Shown in pieces: positions 34,811-43,551 of a stretch of 64,000 nucleotides of DNA. Numbering within the stretch: the first letter of the stretch is position 1; every line of letters begins with the position of its first letter. The notes beneath the pieces were generated by a model. The model did not search any database and was not told where the DNA came from. It worked only from the letters and a program-made list of their open reading frames with translations. The DNA lies in contig NZ_CBDDRA010000024.1 in the NCBI RefSeq assembly GCF_965232925.1, positions 1 to 64,000 on the forward strand, in the 5' to 3' direction. The position numbers were made by a program, and so were the translations under genes. This DNA comes from Tumidithrix helvetica (GTDB lineage: Bacteria; Cyanobacteriota; Cyanobacteriia; Pseudanabaenales; Pseudanabaenaceae).

Positions 34811-36208
34811 ATGAACGCATATAGAATCGAACGCGACTCAATGGGGGAAATGCAGATTCCCCAGACTGCTTATTACGGAATTCAAACTGCTAGAGCGATC
34901 GCAAATTTTGAGATCAGTGGCATTAAGCCTCTGCCCGTTTATATCGATGCTTGTCTCACGATCAAAATGGCAACGGCACTAGTAAATGCCGAACTGGGCT
35001 GCATTCCGATTGACATGGGCATGACGATCGCAGCCGCCTGCGATGAGATTTTAGATGGCAAGCTCCGCGATCAGTTTGTGGTGGATATCTACCAAGCGGG
35101 GGCAGGGACTTCCCATCACATGAATGTGAATGAAGTGCTGGCAAATCGCGCCTTAGAGATTTTTGGGGATGTCAAGGGTAACTATGCCCGCATTAGTCCC
35201 AACGATCATGTCAACTACGGACAGTCCACTAATGATGTCATTCCTACGGCGATTCGGATTGGTGCTTTGATTGCCCTTGAGCGTTATCTTTATCCTGCCC
35301 TTTCTAACCTGAGTAACGAACTGCATCTCAAAGCGATCGAGTTCGAGGACGTAATCAAGTCAGGGCGTACCCATCTTCAAGATGCCGTACCCGTGCGTCT
35401 GGGTGACGAGTTTCTTGCCTATGCCCAGATTATTGGCAGTCACTACAAACGCATTCAAGCTGCCGCAGACGATCTAAAGCGACTGGGTTTAGGAGGCAGT
35501 GCGTCGGGAACTGGGCTAAATACCCATCCTAAATATTGCGATCGCGTTGCCGAGAAGCTATCAGAAATTACAGGCTTTGAACTGCGTCCAGCGACAAACT
35601 TGATGGCAGCCATGCAAAGTATGGCTCCTTTTGTGGCGGTGTCAGGCTCGTTGCGCAATCTTGCCCAAGACTGTGTAAAGCTCGCGAACGATTTACGCTT
35701 GATGGATTCGGGACCCAAAACTGGCTTAAAGGAAATTCAACTTCCCCCCGTGCAGCCAGGTTCCTCAATCATGCCGGGCAAATACAATCCCGTAATTGCC
35801 GAAATGACGAATATGGTCTGCTATCAAGTGATGGGCTATGATGCCGCGATCGCAATGGCAGCCCAAGCAGGTCAGCTAGAACTAAATGTGATGATGCCGC
35901 TCATTGCCTACGATCTGATCCATAGTATTGAGATTTTAGGAAATGCGCTCGATAGTCTGGCGATCAAGTGTGTAAATGGAATTACAGCGATGCGCGATCG
36001 CTGCCTTGACTATGCCGAGGGAAGTCTATCTCTGGTGACTGCGCTCAATACCCACATCGGCTATCTCAACTCCGCTGACATTGCCAAGGAATCTCTTTCT
36101 TCGGGCAAATCGCTGCGGCAAATTGTCCTAGAACGCGGTCTGATGTCAGAAGCACAGTTGGCAGAGGTGTTGAATCTAGAGCAAATGAGTCGCCCCAACG
36201 AACGCTAA
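34811..36208 (+). CDS. aspA: Aspartate ammonia-lyase
   Basis: 465 residues from ATG 34811 (the frame runs back to 34772, but MNAYRIERDSMGEMQ is the family start). Belongs to the fumarase/aspartase superfamily; the signature GSSIMPGKYNP is at about 317-327. GAGTSHHMNVNEVLANRA near residue 88-105 is the aspartase version of that loop. Converts aspartate to fumarate and ammonia. The fumarase alternative is less likely because the C-terminal SEAQLAEVLNLEQMSRP also fits AspA. No neighbour suggests a pathway. Confidence 0.82.
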   Translation: MNAYRIERDSMGEMQIPQTAYYGIQTARAIANFEISGIKPLPVYIDACLTIKMATALVNAELGCIPIDMGMTIAAACDEILDGKLRDQFVVDIYQAGAGTSHHMNVNEVLANRALEIFGDVKGNYARISPNDHVNYGQSTNDVIPTAIRIGALIALERYLYPALSNLSNELHLKAIEFEDVIKSGRTHLQDAVPVRLGDEFLAYAQIIGSHYKRIQAAADDLKRLGLGGSASGTGLNTHPKYCDRVAEKLSEITGFELRPATNLMAAMQSMAPFVAVSGSLRNLAQDCVKLANDLRLMDSGPKTGLKEIQLPPVQPGSSIMPGKYNPVIAEMTNMVCYQVMGYDAAIAMAAQAGQLELNVMMPLIAYDLIHSIEILGNALDSLAIKCVNGITAMRDRCLDYAEGSLSLVTALNTHIGYLNSADIAKESLSSGKSLRQIVLERGLMSEAQLAEVLNLEQMSRPNER

Positions 36209-36291
36209 ATGTCATACCAATTTTTCTTAAATTTGCGACAGATCGAGGTTTAGGTTCCGCGCAGAGTGCGGTCTTTTCCAAAAAAGCTTCG

Positions 36292-36858
36292 TTATTCATC
36301 TTCTGGGGTCTGAGGACGCGGACTATTCCAAGCGTGATAAAAGCCGACGAACACGGCTAACCCATAGACCAAGAAACCGAGGAAATGTACGAAGCCACCG
36401 ATCGCCTTGTCATGGGCAAGCAAATTCATTTTGCCAAACAGATACCACCAATCATGGGTAACAAATTCACCACCGAGTAAGGGCAACTCTTGCGATCGCG
36501 CGTCTTTCATATATCGCGAGATATCAAACAAATTAACGGCAATCCAAAAGAGGGTGACGCCGCCTTCAAAGTTTTGCTTATTAAAAAAGAAGTAAACGGC
36601 GATCCCAATCGGAACCAGTAACTGCATCAAGGTGCCACCTAAAAATTGAACAAACTCGCCAAATATGCGAAAAATTGCGTGACCCGCTTCATGAATAATC
36701 AAGTCAAAGTTATGCAGAAACCAGAGAGATTCATAGTTGATTAAGCCCATAAAGCCATAAATACTGATAAAAACCATGAATCCCAGCTTGAACGGATCGA
36801 CCGCAGTTCTGGGCGAAGGTGGGACAGAAGATCGGCTGGGTTTTGGCTCTCGGTTCAT
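36292..36858 (-). CDS. Membrane protein with HEAGH zinc motif
   Basis: 188 residues, about four hydrophobic segments. HEAGH at 56-60 follows a hydrophobic segment (LIIHEAGHAIFRIFGEFVQF), the layout of membrane-embedded or membrane-linked zinc metalloproteases (M50-like). A second ligand is not certain: candidates are His/Asp in VTHDWWYLFGKMN. It may be an active site-2-type protease or a non-proteolytic relative. The ferredoxin gene lies 35 bp upstream on the same strand, so they are probably one transcript. Family is known from cyanobacteria but uncharacterised. Confidence 0.6.
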   Translation of the reverse strand: MNREPKPSRSSVPPSPRTAVDPFKLGFMVFISIYGFMGLINYESLWFLHNFDLIIHEAGHAIFRIFGEFVQFLGGTLMQLLVPIGIAVYFFFNKQNFEGGVTLFWIAVNLFDISRYMKDARSQELPLLGGEFVTHDWWYLFGKMNLLAHDKAIGGFVHFLGFLVYGLAVFVGFYHAWNSPRPQTPEDE

Positions 36859-36893
36859 GCCTAAATCCGCTTATTACAAATAGATTGATAAAT

Positions 36894-37298
36894 TTACAAA
36901 TTAATCGAAATTGCATTGACAGGGCAGGCGGCAATACATTGCTCGCAGACAATGCAACGCGATCGCAAAAACTCTAACTGAAATGTTTTAGGGTTGAGCG
37001 TCATGGCTCCAGTTGGGCAAACCCCCGTACATAGACCGCAATCGACGCAGGTGTTTTCATCAATTGCGATTTCGCGCCCATGCAAAGAAACATCAATATC
37101 TTGCGATCGCATCCACTCGATGCCAGCCTCTAGCTGATCGATGTCGCCTGATAGCTCTAAAACCATTTTTCCCACCTTGTTGGGATCGACCTGCGCTCGA
37201 ATAATATTCGCCGCTACATTAAAGTCTTTGGCAAGTCGATAGGCCACAGGTACATTAATCACGCGTTTAGGAAAGGTTAGGTTTACTCTTTTTTTCAT
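36894..37298 (-). CDS. NIL domain ferredoxin, 2[4Fe-4S]
   Basis: 134 residues. N-terminal NIL domain (residues about 1-72), a ligand-binding module also found in methionine ABC ATPases, is fused to an 8-iron ferredoxin with CxxCxxCxxxCP at Cys84, 87, 90, 94 and again at Cys115, 118, 121, 125. It should hold two [4Fe-4S] clusters. In cyanobacteria such proteins are thought to help sulfur metabolism. It precedes the HEAGH membrane protein gene on the same strand. Start ATG 37298; a KKRVNLTFPKRV opening is as expected. Confidence 0.9.
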   Translation of the reverse strand: MKKRVNLTFPKRVINVPVAYRLAKDFNVAANIIRAQVDPNKVGKMVLELSGDIDQLEAGIEWMRSQDIDVSLHGREIAIDENTCVDCGLCTGVCPTGAMTLNPKTFQLEFLRSRCIVCEQCIAACPVNAISINL

Positions 37299-37442
37299 TT
37301 TTTCTTAGAGGAGATCCTCAATTTATTGGGGGAGGATAAAAATTAATTGCGCTATTAAAAGGCTTTTGCTGTATAAAATTGCTAAACTTACGGCAAAATA
37401 TTGTGCTTACTGTCGGTACTCGCAGGAATATGAACTAGGCAA

Positions 37443-38813
37443 ATGGGCAAAATCTTTGTTTCAGCAGGTCATGGTGGGTTTGAGGGCACATTTCGCGATC
37501 CAGGGGCGATCGCAGGTGGTACGACCGAAGCCGCCGAATTAATTGCAACCAGAGATCTGATCGTAGCAGAACTCAGATCGCGCGCTTTACCCGTCGAAGC
37601 CCCAGGCGACGATCTCAGTTTAGAGGATACCGTCAACTGGATCAACGCCAGAGCCACAAGGCAGGATGTTGCTCTTGAGATTCACATGGATGCTTTTAAC
37701 AATCCCGATGCACGAGGAGCCTCCACCTACTATATTGCCAACAATGATATTCGCAAACGCCAAGCCGAGTTATTACTAAACGCTTTAGTGCGGCGCGTAC
37801 CCGAGATTCCCAGTCGAGGGGCTAAACCCGATACCAGCACGGGTGTAGGTAGACTCGCATTTTGTCGAGATATCGTCCCCGCCTCGATTTTGATGGAGTT
37901 GGGCTTTTTGACCAATCCTCAAGACCGTCGCTTGATCCAGACCCGTCGCCGCGACTATGCGATCGGCATTGCTGATGGGTTACAGATGTGGTTGAGCAAT
38001 GTTGGAGGCGTAAGTCCCACCCCTTCTCCTTCACCGACCCCAGTTCCTACGACCTATCCTGAGATCGGCATTAATCTAAATGGGCAGGCTTACGAAGAAA
38101 AAGGCATCATCGTCAACGGTAATGCTTACGTTCCCTTCGATCTCGTCGATCGCTTGGGCATTAGCCTCGATCGCGCCCCTAATATTCGCAAGATTCGCTA
38201 TCAAAACATTGTATTTGTGCAAGCGATCGGGCTGCGCGATCTAAATGTATCGGTAACTTGGGATAACTCAACCCGCACCGTCAATCTCAAGACGATCTTT
38301 AAGGTTTGCCCAGAAAACATCGATCGGATTATGGGTGTAGGCAATACCTCTGAGTTACAACTACTCATGTTTCTTAAAAATAACAACGAGATGGCTTTAA
38401 CCATCTATGGCGATCTGCCCAAACTCTATCGCGAAGAAGCCGCCTTGGAAGGCGTAAATCATGATGTTGCCTTTAGCCAAATGTGTGTAGAAACTGGCTT
38501 TTTGCGGTTTGGGAATGATGTCGCTCCCAATCAAAATAACTTTGCGGGGATTGGTGCGATCGGGAATAGTGCCCATGGAGCCAAATTTCCCGATCAGCGT
38601 ACGGGGGTAAGAGCGCACATTCAGCATCTTAAGGCCTATGCAAGTACAGCTCCGTTGATTCAACCGCTGGTCGATCCGCGTTTTCAGTTTGTGACCAGAG
38701 GAATTGCGCCTCTTTTGAGCCAACTCACGGGACGATGGGCAACTGATGCACTATACGATCGCAAGATTCTCGCCACAATTAGACGTTTGTATGAATCTGC
38801 GGGCATTTTGTAG
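37443..38813 (+). CDS. Two-headed cell wall hydrolase: amidase_3 plus glucosaminidase-like
   Basis: 456 residues in four parts. (1) 1-182: N-acetylmuramoyl-L-alanine amidase_3, with zinc ligands His10, Glu29 and His81 and the catalytic Glu152 in MELGFLTNPQ. (2) a Pro/Ser/Thr linker at 191-205. (3) about 207-285: a copper amine oxidase N-like (stalk) domain, GIIVNGNAYVPFDLVDRLGI. (4) about 300-456: a glucosaminidase-like fold, with the candidate acid Glu350 in SQMCVETGFLRFG. It should cut both the peptide stem and the sugar chain of peptidoglycan. There is no N-terminal signal peptide, so export may be unusual or the protein may be cytoplasmic. Start ATG 37443 is the only one before the catalytic His. 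Confidence 0.75.
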   Translation: MGKIFVSAGHGGFEGTFRDPGAIAGGTTEAAELIATRDLIVAELRSRALPVEAPGDDLSLEDTVNWINARATRQDVALEIHMDAFNNPDARGASTYYIANNDIRKRQAELLLNALVRRVPEIPSRGAKPDTSTGVGRLAFCRDIVPASILMELGFLTNPQDRRLIQTRRRDYAIGIADGLQMWLSNVGGVSPTPSPSPTPVPTTYPEIGINLNGQAYEEKGIIVNGNAYVPFDLVDRLGISLDRAPNIRKIRYQNIVFVQAIGLRDLNVSVTWDNSTRTVNLKTIFKVCPENIDRIMGVGNTSELQLLMFLKNNNEMALTIYGDLPKLYREEAALEGVNHDVAFSQMCVETGFLRFGNDVAPNQNNFAGIGAIGNSAHGAKFPDQRTGVRAHIQHLKAYASTAPLIQPLVDPRFQFVTRGIAPLLSQLTGRWATDALYDRKILATIRRLYESAGIL

Positions 38814-39001
38814 CGATTACATCATACTCAAACGCAGGCTGCAAAAGTCAAGTTATGCGATCGTGTCGGCAATTACAGACTAATTACCGCTGTTAACGTA
38901 AAGTAAGAGTTCTATCCGCTTCTGCGGTCTAACTTGATTCATCTTTAAAATATAAAACCTCAGTCAAGAGTCGCACAAACTTAGTAAGCGGTTCGGGTGA
39001 C

Positions 39002-39520
39002 TTGGTCAACAGTCAAGCAAGCGTTGTCAGGAGTTCGGTTGACATGAATTTCCCATCCCTAATAGAACAGTTCACAGACGCGACTTTTAAGACTCTTGGT
39101 TTGCAAGTTTGGATCGCCCAGTATAGAGGGCTAACAATTCCGTCTGAAACAATTTTCGACCAAGGTGCAGAGCTACAGCAAGAGGCAAATCTTCCTATTA
39201 TTGAGGGTCAGCACTTGCATGTGTGGACTGCCTTGATAGACAAACTCGTCCTTGGTAATACCTTGGCTCAAAAGATTAGCGATTTGGTAGCAGATGCCTA
39301 TCGCGATTGTTATCAAGACAACTCGATAACTGTCGAACAATATCAAGCACAGGTAGACGAGATTAATAAAGCCTGGGCTAGCGAAGCGGTCGTTAGCGCT
39401 AATCAAGCATGGCATTTGTCCCATGATGGCGGCAAGACATGGCGCAATGTAAAGACTTTTAGCGACCCACACGAAGATAGCGTTCGATATAGAATCACTT
39501 TTGTAAGTTTAGGCGATTAG
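39002..39520 (+). CDS. Hypothetical soluble protein
   Basis: Up to 172 residues; a GTG/TTG start at 39002 or the ATG at 39044 (Met15, MNFPSLIEQF) would both fit, and 39044 gives a cleaner N-terminus. The middle is helical (ALIDKLVLGNTLAQKISDLV) and the end has SHDGGKTWRNVKTF, reminiscent of a BNR/sialidase-like Asp-box motif (S-x-D-x-G-x-T-W), though only one copy is present. Function unknown. No signal peptide. Confidence 0.45.
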   Translation: MVNSQASVVRSSVDMNFPSLIEQFTDATFKTLGLQVWIAQYRGLTIPSETIFDQGAELQQEANLPIIEGQHLHVWTALIDKLVLGNTLAQKISDLVADAYRDCYQDNSITVEQYQAQVDEINKAWASEAVVSANQAWHLSHDGGKTWRNVKTFSDPHEDSVRYRITFVSLGD

Positions 39521-39539
39521 AAAATACAGGTTTAAAAGA

Positions 39540-39743
39540 CTAGACAGAAGCGTTTGATCCATGAGCTAAAATCATCGCCTTAACCCGTACTTTTTGACGT
39601 TCCTTGTCTGCATCAAGTACCAACCAGTTAAGAGGTTTTCCATATTTTTGTAATTCCTCCTGAATTGCTTGGTGTAGGGTTGATACGGTGTAATGCTCTT
39701 TAAGATCGACTTCTATTTCTATTTGGATTGACTGCATAACCAT
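39540..39743 (-). CDS. Small hypothetical protein
   Basis: 67 residues. A beta-alpha-beta pattern (IQIEIEVDLKEHYTVSTLHQ, then PLNWLVLDADKERQKVRVKA) suggests a small mixed alpha/beta domain. I do not recognise a family. It may start at Met3 rather than Met1. It lies 47 bp upstream of the pyruvate kinase gene on the minus strand and may be transcribed with... the preceding strand order; no functional link is visible. Confidence 0.45.
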   Translation of the reverse strand: MVMQSIQIEIEVDLKEHYTVSTLHQAIQEELQKYGKPLNWLVLDADKERQKVRVKAMILAHGSNASV

Positions 39744-39790
39744 AACTCATTGCTCCAAAACTAGCGAAATTCGTAAGATCTATCTTCGGC

Positions 39791-41356
39791 TTACCACGAT
39801 CGCAATGCCCGTAATTGCGGCGTTTTTTTCAATTGATGGGTTTCCATGCGCGTGAGCACGTCATCCAAAATGGTAATGGCTTCGGCAATAAACGGACCTT
39901 TGTTTAACATGACGCACTCAGCACGTTCTGCCATGGCGGCATCGGTCATTTCACCACGGGAAGGCGCTCCATCTTTTACCAAGCTTTCTAAAACTTGCGT
40001 TGCCCAAATTACAGGAACGTGAGCTGCTTCGCAGATCCAGAGGATTTCTTCCTGAATCTCGGTTAAGCGCTGGTAGCCAATTTCAACTGCCAAGTCACCT
40101 CTAGCGATCATCACACCAAAGGACTGTTTACCTGCGGCGTGAACGATCAATTCGGGCAGGTTAGACACTGCGATCGCTGTTTCGATCTTGGCGACGATCG
40201 CAGGTCGGTCGATCCGCCCCGCAGAGCGTTTCTCCAATTCCTGTTGGAGCAGATCGATATCCTCAGATCGTTGCACAAATGAGTAGCCAATAATATCGGC
40301 GTGGGTGGCGACAAAATCTAAGTCACGTAAATCTTTCTCTGTCAACGGGTTGAGCGGTAAGACGGTGTTTGGAAAGTTTAATCCCTTTTCAGGCTTGAGT
40401 TTGATCCCTTTGGGACTGGCATGGGTAACTTGCAATAAAATGCCCATCTGCCCATCGGACAATGGGTATTGCGGATCGATTACGCGAGTCCGAATTTTGC
40501 CATCATCGATATAGACTGTCGTACCAGTTGTTAGCAGATCGAGAATTTCAGGAACCGTACAGCAGGTTTGGAAATGCTCCACGGGCGAGGGAATCGCCTC
40601 ATCTGAGCCAGATTTGATTCCGATCGCAGGTTCGCCACGTACAAGAATGATGAGATCGTCTCGGAATACTCGTTTTTTATCAAACGGTGCGAGCACAGAA
40701 CTCGTGCGGATTTTTGGTCCCCCTAAGTCCATCATGATTTTACAACTTTTGCCTGTTTCCTGTTCGGCTCGACGCACGCGATCGATCGTGCGTTGCCATA
40801 TTTCTGGGGAATCGTGGGCGCAATTAATGCGCACGCAGTTTGCCCCTCGCTGGACAACTTTTCGCACCAGATCGTAGTCAGTGGAAGCTTCAGTCGGTAG
40901 GGTAACCATGATTCTGACTCGACGATTGGGACTGGTCTGCCCAAATAGTTCTTCTGTATGTTGTTGGAGCAAACGGTTGCCCTCAAAAAAAGCCTCTATG
41001 GGTGGGCGGCTTTGGCTTTGGGCAGATTCTACTCCGCAAATAACTTCTAGGGTGGCAATCACTGCATCGAGGTTGGGCATGACGCGTGCTTCAATTCGCC
41101 CCAGTGAAGACAAGCCCCAGGGCATCAGTGCTGCTTGCAGCGATCGCAAGTCGTGTCGCCTTAGTGCTAAATATTGCGCTAGATTCAGAGAACTTAACAG
41201 AAATTCAGGGCGTTGAATGTGCGATCGCCATCGATCGAAGATGTCTTGTCCTTCACGTTCGACGGTCTGACGAAGTTCTTTCAGTGTCGATAGCAAGACT
41301 TGGGGGCTATCGAGATTAAGGGGTGGAAAAATTACTTCTGGTGCTGAACTAATCAT
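39791..41356 (-). CDS. Pyruvate kinase-like protein with N-terminal extension and no C-terminal domain
   Basis: 521 residues. The barrel core of pyruvate kinase (PEP + ADP to pyruvate + ATP) starts at about residue 148 (RIMVTLPTEA) and contains CKIMMDLGGPKIRT, AIVAKIETAIAV, IARGDLAVEIG and WATQVLESLV, so all active site blocks can be found. Unusually, the first about 145 residues are a separate helical domain (for example QYLALRRHDLRSLQAALMPW), and the C-terminal allosteric domain of normal PK is missing (it ends shortly after the barrel). This is a known but little-studied variant in cyanobacteria and some other bacteria. Whether it makes pyruvate or acts on a related substrate is open. Confidence 0.85.
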   Translation of the reverse strand: MISSAPEVIFPPLNLDSPQVLLSTLKELRQTVEREGQDIFDRWRSHIQRPEFLLSSLNLAQYLALRRHDLRSLQAALMPWGLSSLGRIEARVMPNLDAVIATLEVICGVESAQSQSRPPIEAFFEGNRLLQQHTEELFGQTSPNRRVRIMVTLPTEASTDYDLVRKVVQRGANCVRINCAHDSPEIWQRTIDRVRRAEQETGKSCKIMMDLGGPKIRTSSVLAPFDKKRVFRDDLIILVRGEPAIGIKSGSDEAIPSPVEHFQTCCTVPEILDLLTTGTTVYIDDGKIRTRVIDPQYPLSDGQMGILLQVTHASPKGIKLKPEKGLNFPNTVLPLNPLTEKDLRDLDFVATHADIIGYSFVQRSEDIDLLQQELEKRSAGRIDRPAIVAKIETAIAVSNLPELIVHAAGKQSFGVMIARGDLAVEIGYQRLTEIQEEILWICEAAHVPVIWATQVLESLVKDGAPSRGEMTDAAMAERAECVMLNKGPFIAEAITILDDVLTRMETHQLKKTPQLRALRSW

Positions 41357-41401
41357 ATAAAAACGCTAGGATCGCTCGTTATTTTAGGGTTTAATAGCTT
41401 T

Positions 41402-42454
41402 TCAGTTTGAGTTCAGAGGATTATCTTCGGATGACGTGCTACCTTTAGCTTTCTTTTTGCTTTTTTGGGATACCGTTGTTGCTGAATTCAACGGGGTTGT
41501 GAGCAGCGATCGCAACGACTCGCGAAATTCTAAAGAGAGATAAGATTGCTGAAGGGGTTGCCAATTTTGCCAAAAAGCAGTCTCATCCTGCTGCATTTCT
41601 CGATCTATCGTGGGTAGAACCTTTCCCAAATCTGCATTCAAGGTGGATTCTAGAAACTGACGCAGGACGACGCGATCTTGAAACTGACCCAAGATTTCTT
41701 GAATCGCCTTAAATTCTGCAATTCTTTGCATGTAGGAAGGTTCATAAAAAGCAGCAAAAAACTCTGCTTGATAGCGAACTCCTTTTATTTGCTTGCGCAA
41801 GCTATGCAGCAGATCGCCAAATTGCCTCAATTGTTGATTTAGTTCCTCAACATTCTCAATGGGGATCGATGCAGCTTTCCCTGCTTGAATCCTCGTTCCA
41901 ACTAGCCAGCCTGGATGGAGAAAAAGCTCGCAAATCAATGGCAATAGCAAATCGGGCAAAATTTCTAAGATAGCTAGATTCCCTACAGGGGTGTAGGTGG
42001 GCTTCTCGATCCAAGCTTGGATCGATCGCTTCAGTTTTTGATAGCGATCGCCATTTAGCGTCTTCTTTAAGTCAAGAAAGCTCTGTTCGCGTTTCTGGTG
42101 CAGATGTTTGAGAACCTTATCGAACTTAGACTGCTCGGTTTTCGGCAACAAAAGCTGATAGCGGTTTGTCAGATCCAGTTGCAACACATCTAAATCTCGC
42201 GTTTCTCCAAGACTTTTGGCAATTACCCCAATAGATGAATGGCTAACGCCTTTGGGTAGGACGATCGCCGTACTAAATATTCGCACAGCCGTTCTCAATT
42301 GCCGCATGCCAACACGCATCTGATGTAACGGCTCGGGATCGTTATCTTGGAAAACAGATTCTTCGCGATCGACAAACCTTTGAAAGTTTTGGCAAATGAT
42401 TTGGTGAGCGTATTCACCCAATGCGATCGAAAGATCTAACTGATGCACCTTCAT
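41402..42454 (-). CDS. CHAD domain protein
   Basis: 350 residues. Conserved histidine-rich helical domain (CHAD), seen by DPEPLHQMRVGMRQLRTAVR near 41-60 and by KQIKGVRYQAEFF near 220. CHAD domains bind inorganic polyphosphate and are often next to CYTH phosphatases or in polyphosphate granules. The C-terminal tail is Lys/Ser-rich (SQKSKKKAKGSTSS). No CYTH partner is adjacent. It starts 45 bp downstream of the pyruvate kinase gene boundary on the same strand, possibly as the upstream gene of a two-gene unit. Confidence 0.85.
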   Translation of the reverse strand: MKVHQLDLSIALGEYAHQIICQNFQRFVDREESVFQDNDPEPLHQMRVGMRQLRTAVRIFSTAIVLPKGVSHSSIGVIAKSLGETRDLDVLQLDLTNRYQLLLPKTEQSKFDKVLKHLHQKREQSFLDLKKTLNGDRYQKLKRSIQAWIEKPTYTPVGNLAILEILPDLLLPLICELFLHPGWLVGTRIQAGKAASIPIENVEELNQQLRQFGDLLHSLRKQIKGVRYQAEFFAAFYEPSYMQRIAEFKAIQEILGQFQDRVVLRQFLESTLNADLGKVLPTIDREMQQDETAFWQNWQPLQQSYLSLEFRESLRSLLTTPLNSATTVSQKSKKKAKGSTSSEDNPLNSN

Positions 42455-42496
42455 CCAATTTCACCTTGTGTGATGGGCTTTTCAAAAAAGACTAAC

Positions 42497-42733
42497 CTAC
42501 TTTGGAGGCTTAACTAGACAAGTCCATTTTCCCACTTCTACCGATCCTGCGATCGGGATGACATGAAAACAAATTATTTTGTAATATGTTGAATAAGGCA
42601 ATTCTAGATTTTGCTTGCTACCTTCACGAGTCATAGCCCTCGCGATCGCTTGCTGTTGTCTATCTTCCGTGTTAAGGAAGTAATCTATCTCGGTCAATTC
42701 ATGGTCAGTCTTGAGCGATTGTCCAAATTTCAC
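42497..42733 (-). CDS. Hypothetical protein
   Basis: 78 residues from GTG 42733. Protein-like composition, ending YYKIICFHVIPIAGSVEVGK. I recognise no family, and no good ribosome site is visible. May be spurious, but the residue usage is more natural than that of other open frames around it. Confidence 0.35.
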   Translation of the reverse strand: MKFGQSLKTDHELTEIDYFLNTEDRQQQAIARAMTREGSKQNLELPYSTYYKIICFHVIPIAGSVEVGKWTCLVKPPK

Positions 42734-42749
42734 AAGAAGGTTACAGTTT

Positions 42750-42878
42750 ATGGAACGTTTGCGATCGGCATCTGATTCTTATGCCTTTGGTGCTGGCAAA
42801 GCGATCGCTGAGATTATTAAGGGGCAAGAGACAGACTTACCGATTTCGTTTTCACCTGCTCGCTTTTTTAATCGTTGA
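42750..42878 (+). pseudogene. C-terminal relic of an FAD-dependent oxidoreductase
   Basis: A 42-codon frame (ATG 42750 to TGA 42878) encodes SYAFGAGKAIAEIIKGQ and ends with PISFSPARFFNR. The SPARF ending preceded by a GxAxxI helix is the typical tail of glycine/D-amino-acid oxidase-like FAD proteins. The rest of that gene is absent. An AGAAGG (42735-42740) sits 9 nt ahead of the ATG, so a mini-protein could still be made, but a fragment is more likely. Confidence 0.45.
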
Positions 42879-43016
42879 ATGAGCAAGCGAAGTGAATGCC
42901 ACAGCAGTTCCTCGAAGTTGGCGTAGTACAGAGTCCTGCGACGCGATCCAGTGATTGTCAAAAACGACATTCATTTGCTAGGAGGGAATTTTAATTTGCG
43001 AATGTGAAAGTACAAG

Positions 43017-43090
43017 TCGGGATGAAAGGATTTGAACCTTCGCCCCCCTCGTCCCGAACGAGGTGCGCTACCAAGCTGCGCTACATCCCG
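43017..43090 (-). tRNA. tRNA-Pro(CGG)
   Basis: Minus-strand tRNA with acceptor CGGGATG/CATCCCG and anticodon loop TTCGGGA, hence anticodon CGG for proline CCG codons. The T-loop has GGTTCAAATCC. CCA is not encoded. Discriminator A. Confidence 0.95.
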
Positions 43091-43376
43091 GCAACATTCT
43101 AGATCTGCCACTTTTGAGTAAGTGTACTTTACTCATAGGTTTGTTACTATTTTACAGCTTTGTCTGGTCATTTAAATCTACCCCTAGCAATTCTCATTTT
43201 GGCTTGTAGGCTGCCTCAATTGTTAAATCTTGGGCGAAGACAAAGGCTTTTTAAGAGTTGCTATTGTGGCTATGGAATCCTGTGAGGTGAGTTTAAGGGC
43301 ATCGAGTTTTCTGCAAGTAGGCAACGGACAAAGAGTTAAAATATAGGTAAGGGTATGATTTGAGAGGTAGACATAT

Positions 43377-43472
43377 ATGCAAAGCCTTATCTCGTTCTTA
43401 GCTCTGGTACTTTTTACGATCGCGATTTTTTGCATGGCACAAGAGATACTCAATTTTCTTGAGGACTGGTGA
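43377..43472 (+). CDS. 31-residue single-helix membrane peptide
   Basis: ATG 43377 to TGA 43472, preceded by GAGAGG about 9 nt upstream. The sequence is a single transmembrane helix (SLISFLALVLFTIAIFCMAQ) followed by an amphipathic end, EILNFLEDW. Its size and layout recall small subunits of photosynthetic or NDH-1 complexes (for example PetN, PsbM or NdhP), but I cannot match it to any. No other gene overlaps it on this strand; the longer frame on the opposite strand looks like a shadow. Confidence 0.5.
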   Translation: MQSLISFLALVLFTIAIFCMAQEILNFLEDW

Positions 43473-43551
43473 CGATCTCCTGCTGGGGTCACTCTTGTAA
43501 GTATATTTACTTATCTAAGTAGGTAAGCATCAGCTTGCTGACAAATTATAT

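Noticed and set aside
42779..42970. 63-codon minus-strand frame
   Set aside because: It overlaps the FAD-oxidase tail antisense and has no start signal or recognised residues.
43223..43492. 89-codon minus-strand frame
   Set aside because: It overlaps the 31-residue membrane peptide antisense; residue use looks random.
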